From Ilyonectria destructans (Eukaryota; Ascomycota; Sordariomycetes; Hypocreales; Nectriaceae), in assembly GCA_020740775.1 (NCBI GenBank), contig JAHEWK010000002.1:1736001-1800000 (forward strand): DNA of 64,000 nucleotides. Reading direction: 5' to 3'. The notes beneath the pieces were generated by a model. The model searched no databases. It was not told the DNA's origin and saw nothing but the letters and a program-made list of their open reading frames with translations. The position numbers and the translations under genes were made by a program. Position 1 is the first letter of the stretch; each line of letters begins with the position of its first letter. Below are positions 11,746-23,245 of the stretch, piece after piece.

Positions 11746-14276
11746 CTACGACTTTGCGAATCGGCTGGTGGCTCTAATCCGCTTGCCGTAGCGGAAGAAG
11801 ATGTAGGGGAACGGCATCATGGCCAGCGTTAAAAATGCTAGCAGGGACGAAGCCCACTGGTAGCCCAGCTTGCCGTACATCTGGGTTCCAAACAGAGGGA
11901 ATGCGGCTGAAAAATCGCTGGTCAGCACTCGTCTCTCTCTCTCTCTCTTCATGTCGTCGACCAGCCTGCCCAAACCACTGATGTCCCCCAACCCAACAAC
12001 CCCCCGGCCGTGCGGGGCCCGCAGACCGGAACCGGGGGACGGCCAGTTACGGCGGTGAAGAAGATGGGATGGTGGGATGAGATGTGGGAGGCAGACCACT
12101 ATGCGTGTTGCAAGGGATAGGGACGGGGAGGGATGCCAACTTACCAGCAAACGAACAGCGCACGAATGCATTGGCGGCCAAGGCGCTCGCGGCGTACTGC
12201 GGATACGCATCCACCTATTGATAGCTCAGTCAGCTTTGACTCTCCTCTGGCACGGGCGGCTACCCCCTGTGAAAGCTCTCCCAGCCATCTGGGTTACGCA
12301 GACAAGGAGACGGGAGGGGTGATGACAATGGCGTGAGAGTGCATGTCTGTGTTTTTGTGCTTGTGTAACGGGGAGAGACTCACCAGAAATGTAAAGATGC
12401 CGCTGAAAACGAGGAGAGTTCTGGTGCAACACCAAGCGGTTAGCCACAGACGGTTATACGCAGAGAGGGGATACGAGATTAGGGGAGAGCGCATGCGGCG
12501 GCCATGACCAAGCCGTGACTAAAGGCACGCTGGCTTGAGCCCGTGGGTTTGGGCCATTGTGTGACGAAGGAGCCAAGAGTCAGCCATCCCAAGTCTTGTA
12601 CAACATCTGGCTCAGGGGTTACGACTCTTGCTCTCCTGGGACGGACGCAAGGGCCCAGAGCCCTCTTACGACCGCCGCATGGAATATGTGGTTGTGTGTT
12701 TGTAGGTGCCATTTCAGTTACTTACCCAGCTCCAAAGATGGCGGATCCGATAATGGGGACAATCCAGTGCACCCAGGGGTACGACGACCAGCCAAACATG
12801 AAGATGCCCGCGGGGACGAGGATCGAGCCCAAAATGGCCGGGGGCAAGCGGAACTCTGGCTCGCTGGAGCCCTCGACGCCCGTCTCCTGGCTGAGCTTGT
12901 CCACCAGACGCGCGCGGATGCGATGCCACACGGGGTCCAGGCAGGCGGCGAGGAGCATGCCGATGAGGATGCCCAGGAATGTGAGGCCGACCTGCCACAG
13001 GTTGAAGCCGTAGATCTGTCGGAAGACGAGCGGGAACGCGCCGAAGAAGAGGTACAGGATGCCGAGCAGGATGGCGGAGAAGATGCACAGGTTCAGGCAC
13101 ATGGGCTCGAAGATGAGCAGCTGGAAGGGCGTGAGGAGCGAGTGGCTCACGGCGCTGATGACGGACTTCTGGGACTTTTCGTTGGGCGCCATCCACCGCT
13201 CGTCGGCTGTGTCCTTGCGCATCTTGCTCGCCTTGTTCTTGATCAGGATAGGATCTAGTTGATTCGCGTTAGTGAAACTCATACCTCCCCACAACTCATA
13301 CTTGGCTAAGAACTGATGGGGAAACTCACGATAGGTTTCCGGCACCAGGAACACGATGCTCACCAAGATGGCGAAGCCCCAAATCAGGAGCACATAGTAG
13401 GTCCATCGCCAATCGGCGTTGTAGTTGATGAAGCCGCCGATCAGGGGGCCAATCGACGGACCAACAAACGGCGCCAGGGAGAACATCAGCATCGGTGCTT
13501 GGAGCTCCTGGCGTGCAAACAAGTCACCAACGGTGCCGCCGGACACGGCCAGGAACGCGCTGCCGGCGAAGCCGTCGAGGAAGCGCGCCACGAGCACTGT
13601 GGCGATGTTGCGAGCGACGGCCTGCGGGATGATCCAGATGACGTACATGGACCACGACACGAGATAGATTGGTCGGCGGCCGTAGAACTCGCTCAGCGGG
13701 CTCAGGAACATGGGGCCCAGGCTGATGCCGAGCACGAACAGCGAGAGGCCCAGAGTCGAGACGATGCGCGAGTTGCCGAATTCGGCCTCCATTTGCATAT
13801 AAGTTGACGTGTAGATGGAACTGGCACCGGTCCTATACACGTGGATTAGCGGCCGTGTCTCTCATCTGTCTCACGCCTCCGCTACGCCAAGAGAGATATT
13901 GGCGAAGCGCAGAGCGGCAGCAAACTCTAACTTACACGCAGAAACTCGCCATTGAGACGATGATGGTGATGGTCCATTTCTTGACCTTGCCGAAGCTGCG
14001 CGGGCACATGGGGTCCTCATCGCCGCCCTCCCAGCCGACCTCAAAGGGGTCCTTTTCGGCGGGCGAGTCTTGGGCCTGGTCGTCGGAGCTGTTTGTGCCG
14101 TCCTCGCAGCCATAGCCGTTCTGGGACACGGCGCGGCTCAGGGCTTCTGAGGTCGACGGCCTGGAGTTGGCGGCGGATTGGCGTCTGGCGCGGGACTGGA
14201 TGGGCGCGAAGATGGTGCTCGGGTCCTCGGCGGCCTCGCCCGTGTGCGTCGAGGCCTTTTCGATATCGCGATCCAT
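11746..14276 (-). CDS. Major facilitator transporter, DHA1 (drug:H+ antiporter) type
   Basis: Plasma-membrane proton-coupled exporter of the DHA1 branch (FLR1/TPO1-like). Substrates of this branch include toxic compounds and polyamines; this one's substrate is unknown. Six exons on the minus strand: 14276-13936, 13832-13330, 13254-12726, 12421-12385, 12214-12145 and 11906-11746, all phase-consistent, give 546 residues. The N-terminal ~100 residues are hydrophilic and cytosolic. Motif A appears as LSEFYGRRPIY between TM2 and TM3, and the antiporter motif C as FVGPSIGPLIGGF in TM5. The ETYHPILIKNKASKMRKDT stretch is the usual start of the central loop. Exon 4 is only 37 nt and yields the conserved LLVFSGIFTFL. 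The last exons encode GTQMYGKLGYQWASSLLAF. Intron 5 (11907-12144) contains a TC repeat. No biosynthetic genes sit beside it. Confidence 0.93.
11932..11948 (+). repeat. TC dinucleotide repeat inside an MFS intron
   Basis: About eight TC units on the plus strand, lying within the fifth intron (11907-12144) of the MFS gene. It has no coding effect if the intron is spliced as modelled. Confidence 0.85.
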
Positions 14277-15864
14277 GGGAGCTGGACCTTTTTTTTTTTC
14301 TTCCTTGGTGTTATCAGGTTATCAAAGGGGGAGACTGGCTGGGTTGGGGCAGCTGTTGATTGACCCTTGTTCAGCAGATTGGACAGGGATTGATTGATTC
14401 GGATGGAAGATGGGCAACGGCATGGACAGCAGATGCGAATCGAATGTGCCAGGCCAGAAGCAGACCGTGTTAGTCTAAACAGCAGGCTCTTGACTTCATA
14501 TACGACGGGCTCGACATCGACTCGCCAGCCGAGTTGCTATGCTATGACCGACTCCGCTACTCCGTCCTGCCGTCATTCCGTCACTCCGCTCCTAAAACTC
14601 CGTGGAGCTCCAGGAGTGCACGCACCTTACTCATCGTCTCTTTGGAAAAGCATCTTCCCCATCGTAGAAGTGGGTGGTGGACCCCTCGAATCCGGCCATG
14701 GCCTATGATGTCCCTAGCACGCAGCCCCAGGCTTGGTCAGCTCGGATATTGCACGGAGGAGCCGTGGAAGCGGCCGCCGTTGCTGCGAACAAAGACGCGA
14801 TGCCCGCGATGCCAACGGCCCGCTAGCGCTCGCTGTGGGAAAAGACCGTGGCGGATTTGACTCGGCATTAAGGCAACATGCATATCTATTGCCTTGCGTG
14901 CCGTCACCGTGCCGGTTTCTGGTGGCGACGCTGCTGGAAACGGCAGGCCAACAACTCTGCATCGCTATGCCTGGCGCGGCGATTGCGAACTCGGCTGTTC
15001 GGCGGCGTCGCCGAGCGTACGGTATATTCAAACCTAGCATTTGCCTCAGAAAAGGCCGCTCGTCGTAAATCGACATCTTCTCGGCGATGGCTACAGCTGC
15101 AGTAGTGCGTCAACATTTAATCTGGGATGCTTGCTTCCTGCGTCGCCAACCAACGAGCAACGAGTCGAAACGCCCACCTCAACGCTTCGTCAGGGTTTCA
15201 ATGCTTCGTCAGAGTCGCAATCCACAGGGTTCAAGACTGCCGGCGGCGTGATGTCATTCGGCCCCAGCGTGCCGGTGGATGATGTGGCTGGCCTTCTTAT
15301 CAGTCAACGTTGCGTCAGCATCCCGCGCGACTAGCCTCGATTTGTGAGATTTGTGATGAAGGCTAAAAGACTCAACAACCAACCGTCAACCAACAACATG
15401 ACCCTGACGAAGGTGGCTTGCAACTCTACACGAGCTGAAATTAAACATTTGCCCGTTGTCTCGCCGTATTCTTCACAAGCAGGTTTGGTTTCAGCCGTTG
15501 GATAGGCACCGATACATTCGCGTCTGGAACTCGCCTCTGGAACTATGCACTTTTGTGCCATGCCGATACAAGCCCATACATACATATCCTTGCATCCCGT
15601 CGTATACTCCCATCAATCCATAATTGAACAACTCGTACAAACAGACGTAAATATCAGTCAAAATCAGCTCGTAGCCAAAACCAACACCGAACCTTTCTAA
15701 TCGCCATCGCTAGGGCACACCTCATCCCATTCTCCAGAGTGTCAACCATGCAGCCAACGCCATATAACAAATGCAAAAGACCAGACCCTTCCCGCTAACA
15801 CGGGGTAACTCAACACATATACAACACCCCAGCTCCGGTACGTATACCCCGGAACATCCCCCTT
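14277..15864. other. Intergenic between MFS transporter and GH5 gene
   Basis: Includes the promoter and 5' leader of the MFS gene; a T tract (about 14289-14299 on the plus strand) sits just upstream of its start codon. The 3' flank of the GH5 gene occupies the right side. No other gene is supported. Confidence 0.6.
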
Positions 15865-18010
15865 TCAAAAGTATTCTGGAAGCCCGTCGTCTGCAAAGTC
15901 CGGCACGTCTGAGCCGCAGTTAAAGTCCCGCGTGTAAGCCTTCTCCGGTAGCACGCCGGCCTTGAGTCCGGCCTCGTAGCTCCACTGGTACGCCGACTCC
16001 GTCTTCCACGTCCAGTACCACCAGCCCCAGCCCTTCTCAAAGCTGTGCATCTGCGCCTCGGCGAACATCAGCAGGAATTTCTTGTACTCAGCGCTCCAGT
16101 CGCTCGGGTCCGCGTTGGCGCTGTCGCACGAGCACTTGGAACTCTTTGTCGGACACCTCGGCGTCAGGATCGACGTGCTTGTGTTGCCCGTGTCGTACGT
16201 GCCCTCCCACCGGTTGCCCCAGCCCACGCCCGTCAGAAACTTGGCGCAGTCTGTGTCTGCCTGTGACCACTCGGCGAAGATTGTCGGTCCATAGCCCGTG
16301 CTGGTGTCCATACTGGACTCGGCCTGCTCTGTCCACCCGTCACACGCGTAGTTGACCTTCTCTTGATGGGTGTAGTCGATCTGGTTTTCGTTAAAGATGA
16401 CATACTGGTGTACGTCGAGCACCATGTCGTCGTATCCTGTCATCTGGCCCTGCCAGTTGTCGAGGCCCCTAAAGCCGTCACCGAAAATGACGAGCGCATC
16501 GAGTCCGTTCTTCCGTACTAGCTTGTAAGCCGACTCTGTCCAGCTGATGACTTCCGTTGTCGATAGGTAGGTCATTCGCGGTTCGTTGGCGAGGCCGTAG
16601 TGCGTGATAATGTTCTTGTATCGGTCCTGAGCAAAGAACTTGGACAGCCGATTGTGAATATCCAAGGCGCGCTGCGCGTTTGTCGCTCCATCCGTCCCGT
16701 TCAACCAGCCAATGGTCCCCCATCTCCCGCTATGATTCCAGCCGTTCTGACTACCCGGAATACCGTGGAGATCAAGGTTCACTCTGATGCCATACTTTCG
16801 TGCCCACTCAATGGCTCGCAGCAAATACCGCCAAGACGTTCGGAACAGGTAGGGGTCGCCATCGTAGGTCTGAACAGCCCAGTACGAATAGGCGATTCGT
16901 ACATGGTCCAGTCCCGCCGCCGCCATATCCTTGAATGTATCCTCCGTAACAAACGATGCGTAGTGGTCCTCCAGAGTACTGGAGGTACTAGAACCTAGAT
17001 GCTCCGACAGTGTCCACTCGTCAACGATACCGAGATCCGTATCGTAGTTGAATAGCGACGGTGTGATGAAGGGCTCTAGCGAAAGCCATCCTCCCAGGCA
17101 CACTCCGCGGGCTGGGGTGTCAGCATAGGAACCCCAAGCTTTGTTGAGCGCGGGCACATTGTCATTTGCCTGTGCTGAGTCGTCCCATTCTGTATTCAGG
17201 CCCATGACGGGCAAATCTCCCACCATCTCGTCTGTGAAGGTGACGTTGAAGTCGGTTGTCGATGCCCATGTCCACGGGTCGAGGTACGTGTTTTGCCATT
17301 TGTCGGGTATGTCTGAGTGATCCATTCCGTCCAAGTCTGACGATGTTGATGTTGAATCCGAGCTGCTGCCAGAATCGCTGCTGTCTTTGCTCTTGTTCTT
17401 CTTGCTGACGACTACTGCCACAATAATGATGATGAGCAGGGCGACAGCACTACATCCAAGGATGATCCCTATGATTCTTGTCAGCAACACTACCCCACTG
17501 CCAGAGAGCATGCCACTCACATAGTTTCTTTTTGCTCTTCTTCGGGCGTTCCTTGTTGTAGAAATCTTTGTCGAGGCTGTCATCGCTCCATCGGTTGTTC
17601 CCTCCTCTTAATCCTGACGCCCTCCCTTCCTCCATAATAGCACCACTGACAACCCTTCGCTTCTTGTCTTTGCGATCTTTCCGTGGCCTTTCAAGGTTTC
17701 GGTCTCGGTCTCGATATTCGTCTCGATTCGCCCGTTTCGCGCGTTCCGCCCGCCTCTTCTGTCGAATATGTTCCTTGTTCAGATCTGCCAGAGCCCCAGC
17801 AGACAAGGACTTTGAGCTCCCCTCCCCTCGACTCTCCCCTCGACTCTCCCCTCGGTCCTCTCCCCGGCTCTCATCCGACCCTGACGGCGGCCGGCGACTC
17901 CCCTGCGACTTCTTCTTCTTGTTCCCGGTCTTCTTCGCTGATTGGCCATTTCGTTGTCGGTCTCGCGGTCGCTGTCCGCGCGATGGCCGCGATGACTCTC
18001 GTGGGGCCAT
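15865..18010 (-). CDS. Membrane-anchored glucan 1,3-beta-glucosidase (GH5, exgD-like)
   Basis: Exo-acting beta-1,3-glucanase of family GH5 that releases glucose from cell-wall glucan, tethered to the membrane as a type II protein. Two exons, 18010-17521 and 17468-15865, with a 52-nt intron, give 697 residues. Residues 1-164 form a very basic Arg/Lys/Ser-rich cytosolic region with short SRGE/DRGE repeats. The intron junction leads straight into a hydrophobic anchor (IILGCSAVALLIIIIVAVVV, about 165-184). The catalytic domain follows, with the acid/base glutamate in the NEP motif (E459) and the nucleophile in FAEWSQADTDC (E563). Family members without the anchor are secreted. The start is the first ATG of the frame. 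It diverges from the E1-beta gene, 388 nt between start codons. Confidence 0.92.
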
Positions 18011-18398
18011 ACTGTAGGCTAGAACGGTGTCGCTGCAATGAAGTCTCAGAGTTCAGAGATCATCAGGGAAGTAGAAAAGGGTTTAACCTGCCACGTTAGA
18101 TGACGACGCTGCCCCCCAGTTTTGCGATATATTTCCTCTTTGGGATGGTTCCTGCGGGTCATGGCGCTGGTCGGCTGTCGACGGGGCAACAATCTTATCG
18201 CTGATATACAGTGGTTGCAGAGGCGATGATTGCCGTCAGCGCCGCGGGGGCCGTGTCAAGCCGAGCTTGACATCACCAACGCCGAGGACAATCAGCTGGA
18301 CAGGAAGGTATGTGAGCCGCTGGTGCTATGCCGTCTCCGACGGACTCTGCATTGTCTTTCTCCTCAATCCATCCCCACGATTACTTTCAAGAAACGAC
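18011..18398. promoter_or_regulatory. Short divergent promoter region, GH5 / E1-beta
   Basis: The 388 nt between two divergent start codons must carry both promoters and both 5' leaders. No clear TATA box is visible. A frame continuous with E1-beta extends upstream to about 18267, but its composition is not protein-like, so I treat it as leader; it could hide a leader intron. Confidence 0.55.
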
Positions 18399-19654
18399 AT
18401 GAAGCACCGCACACTCCACCAGTTGAAGAGGGCGCTGGCGCCTTCATCTGTCGCCCGCCTCTCCCTCCCTTTGACACGATGCTACTCAACACATCCCCCC
18501 AACGCCAAGCTAAACCTCCCAATTGACTATGCAACGACGCCTCTCTTGGCCCATAGTTCCCATGCCGCGTTGAGCAGCAAAGAGCTGCCCGAAGACGTCC
18601 GCAATGGGACCACCAAGAAGATGAACCTGTTCCAGGCCATCAACGACGCCATGGGCATTGCCCTCTCCGAGGACGAATCCGTCGTCATCTTTGGTGAGGA
18701 TGTGGCCTTTGGAGGCGTCTTCCGTTGCACAATGAGGCTCGCAGAGACGCACGGCGCCGATCGGGTGTTCAACACGCCGCTCACAGAGCAGGGCATCATG
18801 GGCTTCGGTATCGGACTTGCCGCTGAGGGTATGCGGCCCATTGCCGAGATCCAATTCGCCGACTACGTCTATCCTGCGTTTGACCAGCTCGTCAACGAGG
18901 CGGCCAAGTTCCGGTACCGCGACGGAACATGCGGACGGAGCGTTGGGGGCTTGACGGTGCGGATGCCGTGTGGCGGTGTCGGCCACGGCGGACTCTACCA
19001 CTCCCAATCCCCAGAGAGTCTCTTCACCCATATCCCGGGTTTGAGAGTCATTATGCCGCGCTCTCCCGCTCAAGCCAAGGGTCTCCTCTTGGCTGCAATT
19101 CGAAGCAACGATCCTTGTATCTTTATGGAGCCGAAGATTCTCTACCGAGCGGCTGTCGAGCAAGTCCCTACTGCACCTTACGAACTGCCTCTGTCGAAAG
19201 CCGAAGTCCTCAAAGAAGGAAAAGACGTCACCATTGTTTCATATGGCCAGCCGCTATATCTTTGCATGTCTGCCATTAAACAGGCGGAGCAAGAGCTCGG
19301 CATCTCGGTGGAGCTGATCGACTTGCGGACGGTCTATCCCTGGGACAAACAAACGGTGCTTGAGAGTGTCCGCAAGACAGGACGAGTCATGGTCGTTCAC
19401 GAAGCGATGGTAAATGCAGGCATTGGCGCAGAGGTCGCGGCAGTGATCCAGGAGGACCCAGATACCTTCATCCGACTAGAAGCGCCGGTTGCTCGCGTAG
19501 CTGGATGGAGTATCCATAACCCATTGCTCTATGAGAAATTCCATCTCCCAGATGTTGCAAGTGAGTACACCTAAAAGCGATGTGGCAGATCAGGTTACTA
19601 ACAACTTCCCACTAAGGAATTTACGACAACATCAAGCGAGTTTTGGATTACTAG
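18399..19654 (+). CDS. Branched-chain 2-oxoacid dehydrogenase E1 component, beta subunit (mitochondrial)
   Basis: Beta subunit of the thiamine-diphosphate E1 decarboxylase of the branched-chain 2-oxoacid dehydrogenase complex, acting in the mitochondrial matrix in Val/Leu/Ile breakdown. Exons 18399-19560 and 19617-19654, with a 56-nt intron containing a TACTAACAAC-like branch site, give 399 residues. The ATG at 18399 starts a typical targeting peptide ([15 protein letters not shown]..., rich in R/K/L/S, up to about residue 32). The mature part has [46 protein letters not shown] and [22 protein letters not shown], all typical of BCKDH rather than pyruvate dehydrogenase E1-beta. The C-terminus contains [13 protein letters not shown] and [15 protein letters not shown]. 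The tiny second exon encodes the last 12 residues, ending NIKRVLDY. Confidence 0.95.
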
Positions 19655-20780
19655 GTTTGGTAGCATGACCTGGGATTTCTATAGAGGGCACCTGGCATGA
19701 CTAGATTCTTGATTCTATTAAGCTCAAATGGGTCAGATCGGCGCTAGGGTTGCCGTATTTATTATGAAGAGAAAGAGCGAGCATATTATCAATGGTTGGC
19801 AATACAAAAGCTTAAAATTCAATTCGAATCGAGTTTCAGTTCTGGTAAATTGATTGTATGCATCTCGCGCCTCTGAGGCTACTACTACGTAATTACCAAC
19901 GCCGGGATCCTTCCCCATATTTTCGTATGTTCAACAAATGATTCTAGACACGGCCCATCAACCAGAAAGTTTTGAAGAAGGAAACCTTTATTTCCGCAAA
20001 CAAAGCTAAGGCGCAGGATTACAGAGGTATGACAGTTTGGCGATGCACGACTGTGGCTTTATAATGACTGCCAACCGCCCCAAGACTTTGCGGGATGATC
20101 CGGGTTTCCAACGACTAGACTCTTTAACAGAAGTATTCTTATCCGCAGACACCCCCATTGCTGTTTGCACACGCAACTACATCTCGATCCTGCTAAGAGT
20201 TATCCATTACCCCAATAAAGCAGCCTGGGAAATGAATTTTTCAAAAGATGAACTCTTAATGTTTATCCCTTATAATTTTATCCATTTATTTTATTCATCA
20301 TTTCCAATTCAATAAGAAAGGCAGGCGTTGAGTCTCACCGTACCCTTTGATTGCACGGATAGTAATCTTGGTTGCTTGGGTACCGGTAGTTCAGCTGAGG
20401 CTTTGGTGAAGGAGCTTTTGCCTGCGTGCGAATAGCAGTGTTCTCATTTGCGAATCAATACTCTTTTAATATTTTATGACTCTTAAACACATGTCATTTA
20501 TTTGGTCGGTTTTCTTGATGAGATCAAGTTCAATTTCGGTCATGTGTTACTCTGTAGTTCCCCAGGTCAACAACGCATTGACGTGACGACTAGTTATCCC
20601 CTAAGCCCCCACTTTGGGTCCTCCAAGCTGTTGGTGCCCCGCCTCCCCGTTTCCCCTGGCCTTGGACTTGGACTTGATGGATTGAATTGAGCCTCAACGC
20701 CATCTCCGCCAACTCCAGCCCGACGCCGCAACTTCACGCCGCCCTCTCCCGCCTTCCCCGCATAGCTGGCCATTCGCACC
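19655..20780. other. Intergenic between E1-beta and capping protein
   Basis: Relatively AT-rich, with no protein-like frame. The left part is the E1-beta 3' flank; the last 150 nt before 20781 are C-rich, typical of a fungal 5' leader for the capping protein gene. Confidence 0.6.
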
Positions 20781-21977
20781 ATGTCTGACCTTGACACCGT
20801 CTCGGCCTTTGTCGAGGGCGCTCCTCCAGGAGAGGTACTTTCACCGATCCCCCGCCTCCCGCCTCCGTTGCGGGAGCTCCACGTCAGCCGTCATCGTTAG
20901 CTAACATCCGCCCGAAGCTCGCAGACGTCGTCGCAGGTACTTGTGCCCCGGTTTACTCTATCCGTGGGGACCGTTCATTGACGCCCAGCTGCCAGACATC
21001 AAGGCCCTTACCATCTCGTCCCCCGCCATCCTCGACGACCTCGTGCCCGCCTTCCAGAAGTACAACGAGGAGCAGCTCGTGACGGTGAAGCTGCCGGGCA
21101 GCAGTCAGCCAGTAGGTGGCCGAGCAATGGATACAGGCAATGCGTGGAGACAGCGTGCTGAATATGGTTCACCAGGTTATCATCAGCTCCTACAACTCGC
21201 TCGGAGACGGCCGATACTTCGATGTCGAAAGCTCATCCAGCTTCGTCTTCAACCACACAACACAGGTAGGTTGACAGCCGCCACCGGGGCTACAGGAAAC
21301 GAAAGTATTGACGGGACGATAGAAAGCTAGTGCTGTGCAAAGCTATGTCTTGGAGGGCGCACAGGCGGACCTGGTGTGAGTACTTCCGTCCAGAGCATGG
21401 CCACGACAACGTCATTGACAACAAACGACAAGAAAATCTACGCTCAAGAGCCTCGGCGCTTACGTTCAGGAGCACTTCGCCAACGCGGCATACGGCGTCT
21501 ATCCCATCGAGTCCGACTCCAAGATTGCTGCCGTCATCGTCGGAAACAAATACAGCCCCAACAACTTCTGGTGCGTTTACTGGGTAGTCTCGGGCTGGTT
21601 TAAATGTTGGAGCTGATATATTCTTCAGGAACGGTCGCTGGAGATCCCTGTACACCTTCGATCCCTCATCTGGAAGTCTCGAGGGCTCCATCAAGGTCGA
21701 CGTTCACTACTATGAGGACGGCAACGTGCGGCTGCTGACCAACAAGCCCGTCGCCGCCTCGATCCCTTCCGGCACCGGCGCTGGCATCATCAAGGAGATC
21801 TCGACGTCGGAGAAGAAGTACCAGGAGGAGCTGAACCGGGGCTTCGTGAACCTCAGCGAGGGTGCGTTCAAGGGCCTGCGACGACAGCTGCCCGTAACGC
21901 GACAGAAGATTGAGTGGGATCGGGTGACGAGCTACCGGCTGGGCCAGGACATTGGAGGTGGAAGCTCGAGGCGATAG
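20781..21977 (+). CDS. CAP1: F-actin-capping protein subunit alpha
   Basis: Alpha subunit of the heterodimer that caps actin filament barbed ends in cortical patches and at growing tips. Seven exons: 20781-20834, 20918-20936, 20996-21111, 21176-21265, 21323-21375, 21433-21570 and 21629-21977. Every junction keeps the frame and yields 272 residues, the family's normal length. Exon 2 is a 19-nt micro-exon. The spliced protein contains the family blocks DIKALTISSPAILDDLVPAFQKYNEEQL, SYNSLGDGRYFDVESSSSF, YVQEHFANAAYGVYPIESDSKIAAVIVGNKYSPNNFWNGRWRS (each seen in pieces across exons) and the C-terminal LRRQLPVTRQKIEWDRVTSY that contacts actin. The acceptor of exon 6 (AAG at 21430-21432) was chosen because it restores VKSTLKSLGAY. 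Very high confidence in the family, slightly less in exon 2. Confidence 0.93.
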
Positions 21978-22696
21978 ATGGTGATTAGCAACTGTGCTCA
22001 GCAAGTGTGTCAAGCAGACAAGTAACTACTGTAGTGTAGTATGTGCAGGGATGACAGGCATATGTTATCCGAGGAGTCGCGATAAGATCGAAAGCGATCG
22101 AATGTGGGGAGAATTCATTGACGGCCGGTGCAGGGCACCTCCAGAATCTACCCCACCAACCGGCAGGTGTGAGTGGCATGACGATAGCATTTGAAATGAT
22201 GATAAGAATAGCAGCAACTCGTTGACTGTGAGTGTGGAGAAGCGTAGTTTCAAGGCGTGTGACGTTGGCCTCAACGAATTACTGTTCTAGGCAAATCTAG
22301 GCTATCTGCCATGTCAGCCGAGTCCTTGGGTGGACGCCTTCGTTGCAGATGCAGATGCTGCCTGTTTGCCCCTCATCATCGGAGCCTGAGATGGGTTCCT
22401 CAGTCATCTTCGGATTAATCGGGGTGTAATCGGGGTATTGGAGCGTAAGTTAGGCGTTCAGATCCTTCCAGCTTCAGTCACGCTCCTCCAACCTTTGTGA
22501 CTCGGAACTTGTCCTGTCCGCCTTCGACACATCACACGCCAGTGTGCGCTAATCAAGACCGCCGGCCGATCACAGCTTAGCCCATCTCTCGGTCACAAGC
22601 CGCCGAGGATATCTACGCCAAAGTCGAAGCTCTTGCCCCAGCTTGAGCGGAAAAATTCGTGGTGGTTGCAACCAGCCGGGATCTCGGTGGATAGTC
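21978..22696. other. Intergenic between capping protein and Nudix gene
   Basis: Capping-protein 3' flank followed by the Nudix gene's 5' region. No supported gene and no clear TATA box. Confidence 0.55.
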
Positions 22697-23245
22697 ATGG
22701 CAACTTCTAGGTTTCCGACTACGCAATACACCTCGGAACAATTCGTGGAGAGCAGCGGCGCAATTCTGTTTGACCTTTCAGGACACACGAAACAGGTGTG
22801 CCTAATTCACTCCCAGCCAAGCAAATCCCCCGGCGAATGGCTGCTAGCCAAGGGCCGACGGAATTGTGGCGAGCCGCGGAGCCAAACGGCCCTCCGGGAG
22901 GTGCGCGAGGAGACGGGTTTCCCATGCCATCTGTACCCCGTAACGATGGCGACTCGCACCACGGGCCCGACGGACGCGAACCATACTCCTGACGTGGCCC
23001 GCTCTCTCCCCGGACTCACAGAGCCATTCATGCTGACTATCCGAGAGCTTGCTGGGACTGAGGTCAACGTCAAGTTGATCTGGTGGTTCATTGCGGAGGT
23101 TGACTCGCACGGCACTGAGTCAGTGGCGGGCGAGGACAAGTTCATGGCGCGCTTCATGGCTTGCGAGGAGGCGCTACAGAGGTTGACCTACAAAGAGGAT
23201 CGGGGCGTCTTACAAAAAGCCATCAGTCTCGTAGAAGGTTCCTGA
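22697..23245 (+). CDS. Nudix hydrolase domain protein
   Basis: Single-exon gene, 182 residues, of the Nudix superfamily, which hydrolyses nucleoside diphosphates linked to another moiety; substrate not predictable here. The Nudix box is complete at residues 53-75: G53-x5-E59-x7-R67-E68-V-x-E71-E72-x-G74-F75, matching GX5EX7REUXEEXGU, so metal binding should be intact. It begins with a beta-strand (SSGAILFDL) and a W/LAKG segment preceding the box, as in diadenosine- or diphosphoinositol-type Nudix proteins. After the box come a Pro/Thr loop and IWWFIAEVDS. The start is the first true ATG of the frame; the frame is open further upstream only through a TTG. No intron is evident. It lies between unrelated housekeeping genes. 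Confidence 0.85.
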   Translation: MATSRFPTTQYTSEQFVESSGAILFDLSGHTKQVCLIHSQPSKSPGEWLLAKGRRNCGEPRSQTALREVREETGFPCHLYPVTMATRTTGPTDANHTPDVARSLPGLTEPFMLTIRELAGTEVNVKLIWWFIAEVDSHGTESVAGEDKFMARFMACEEALQRLTYKEDRGVLQKAISLVEGS

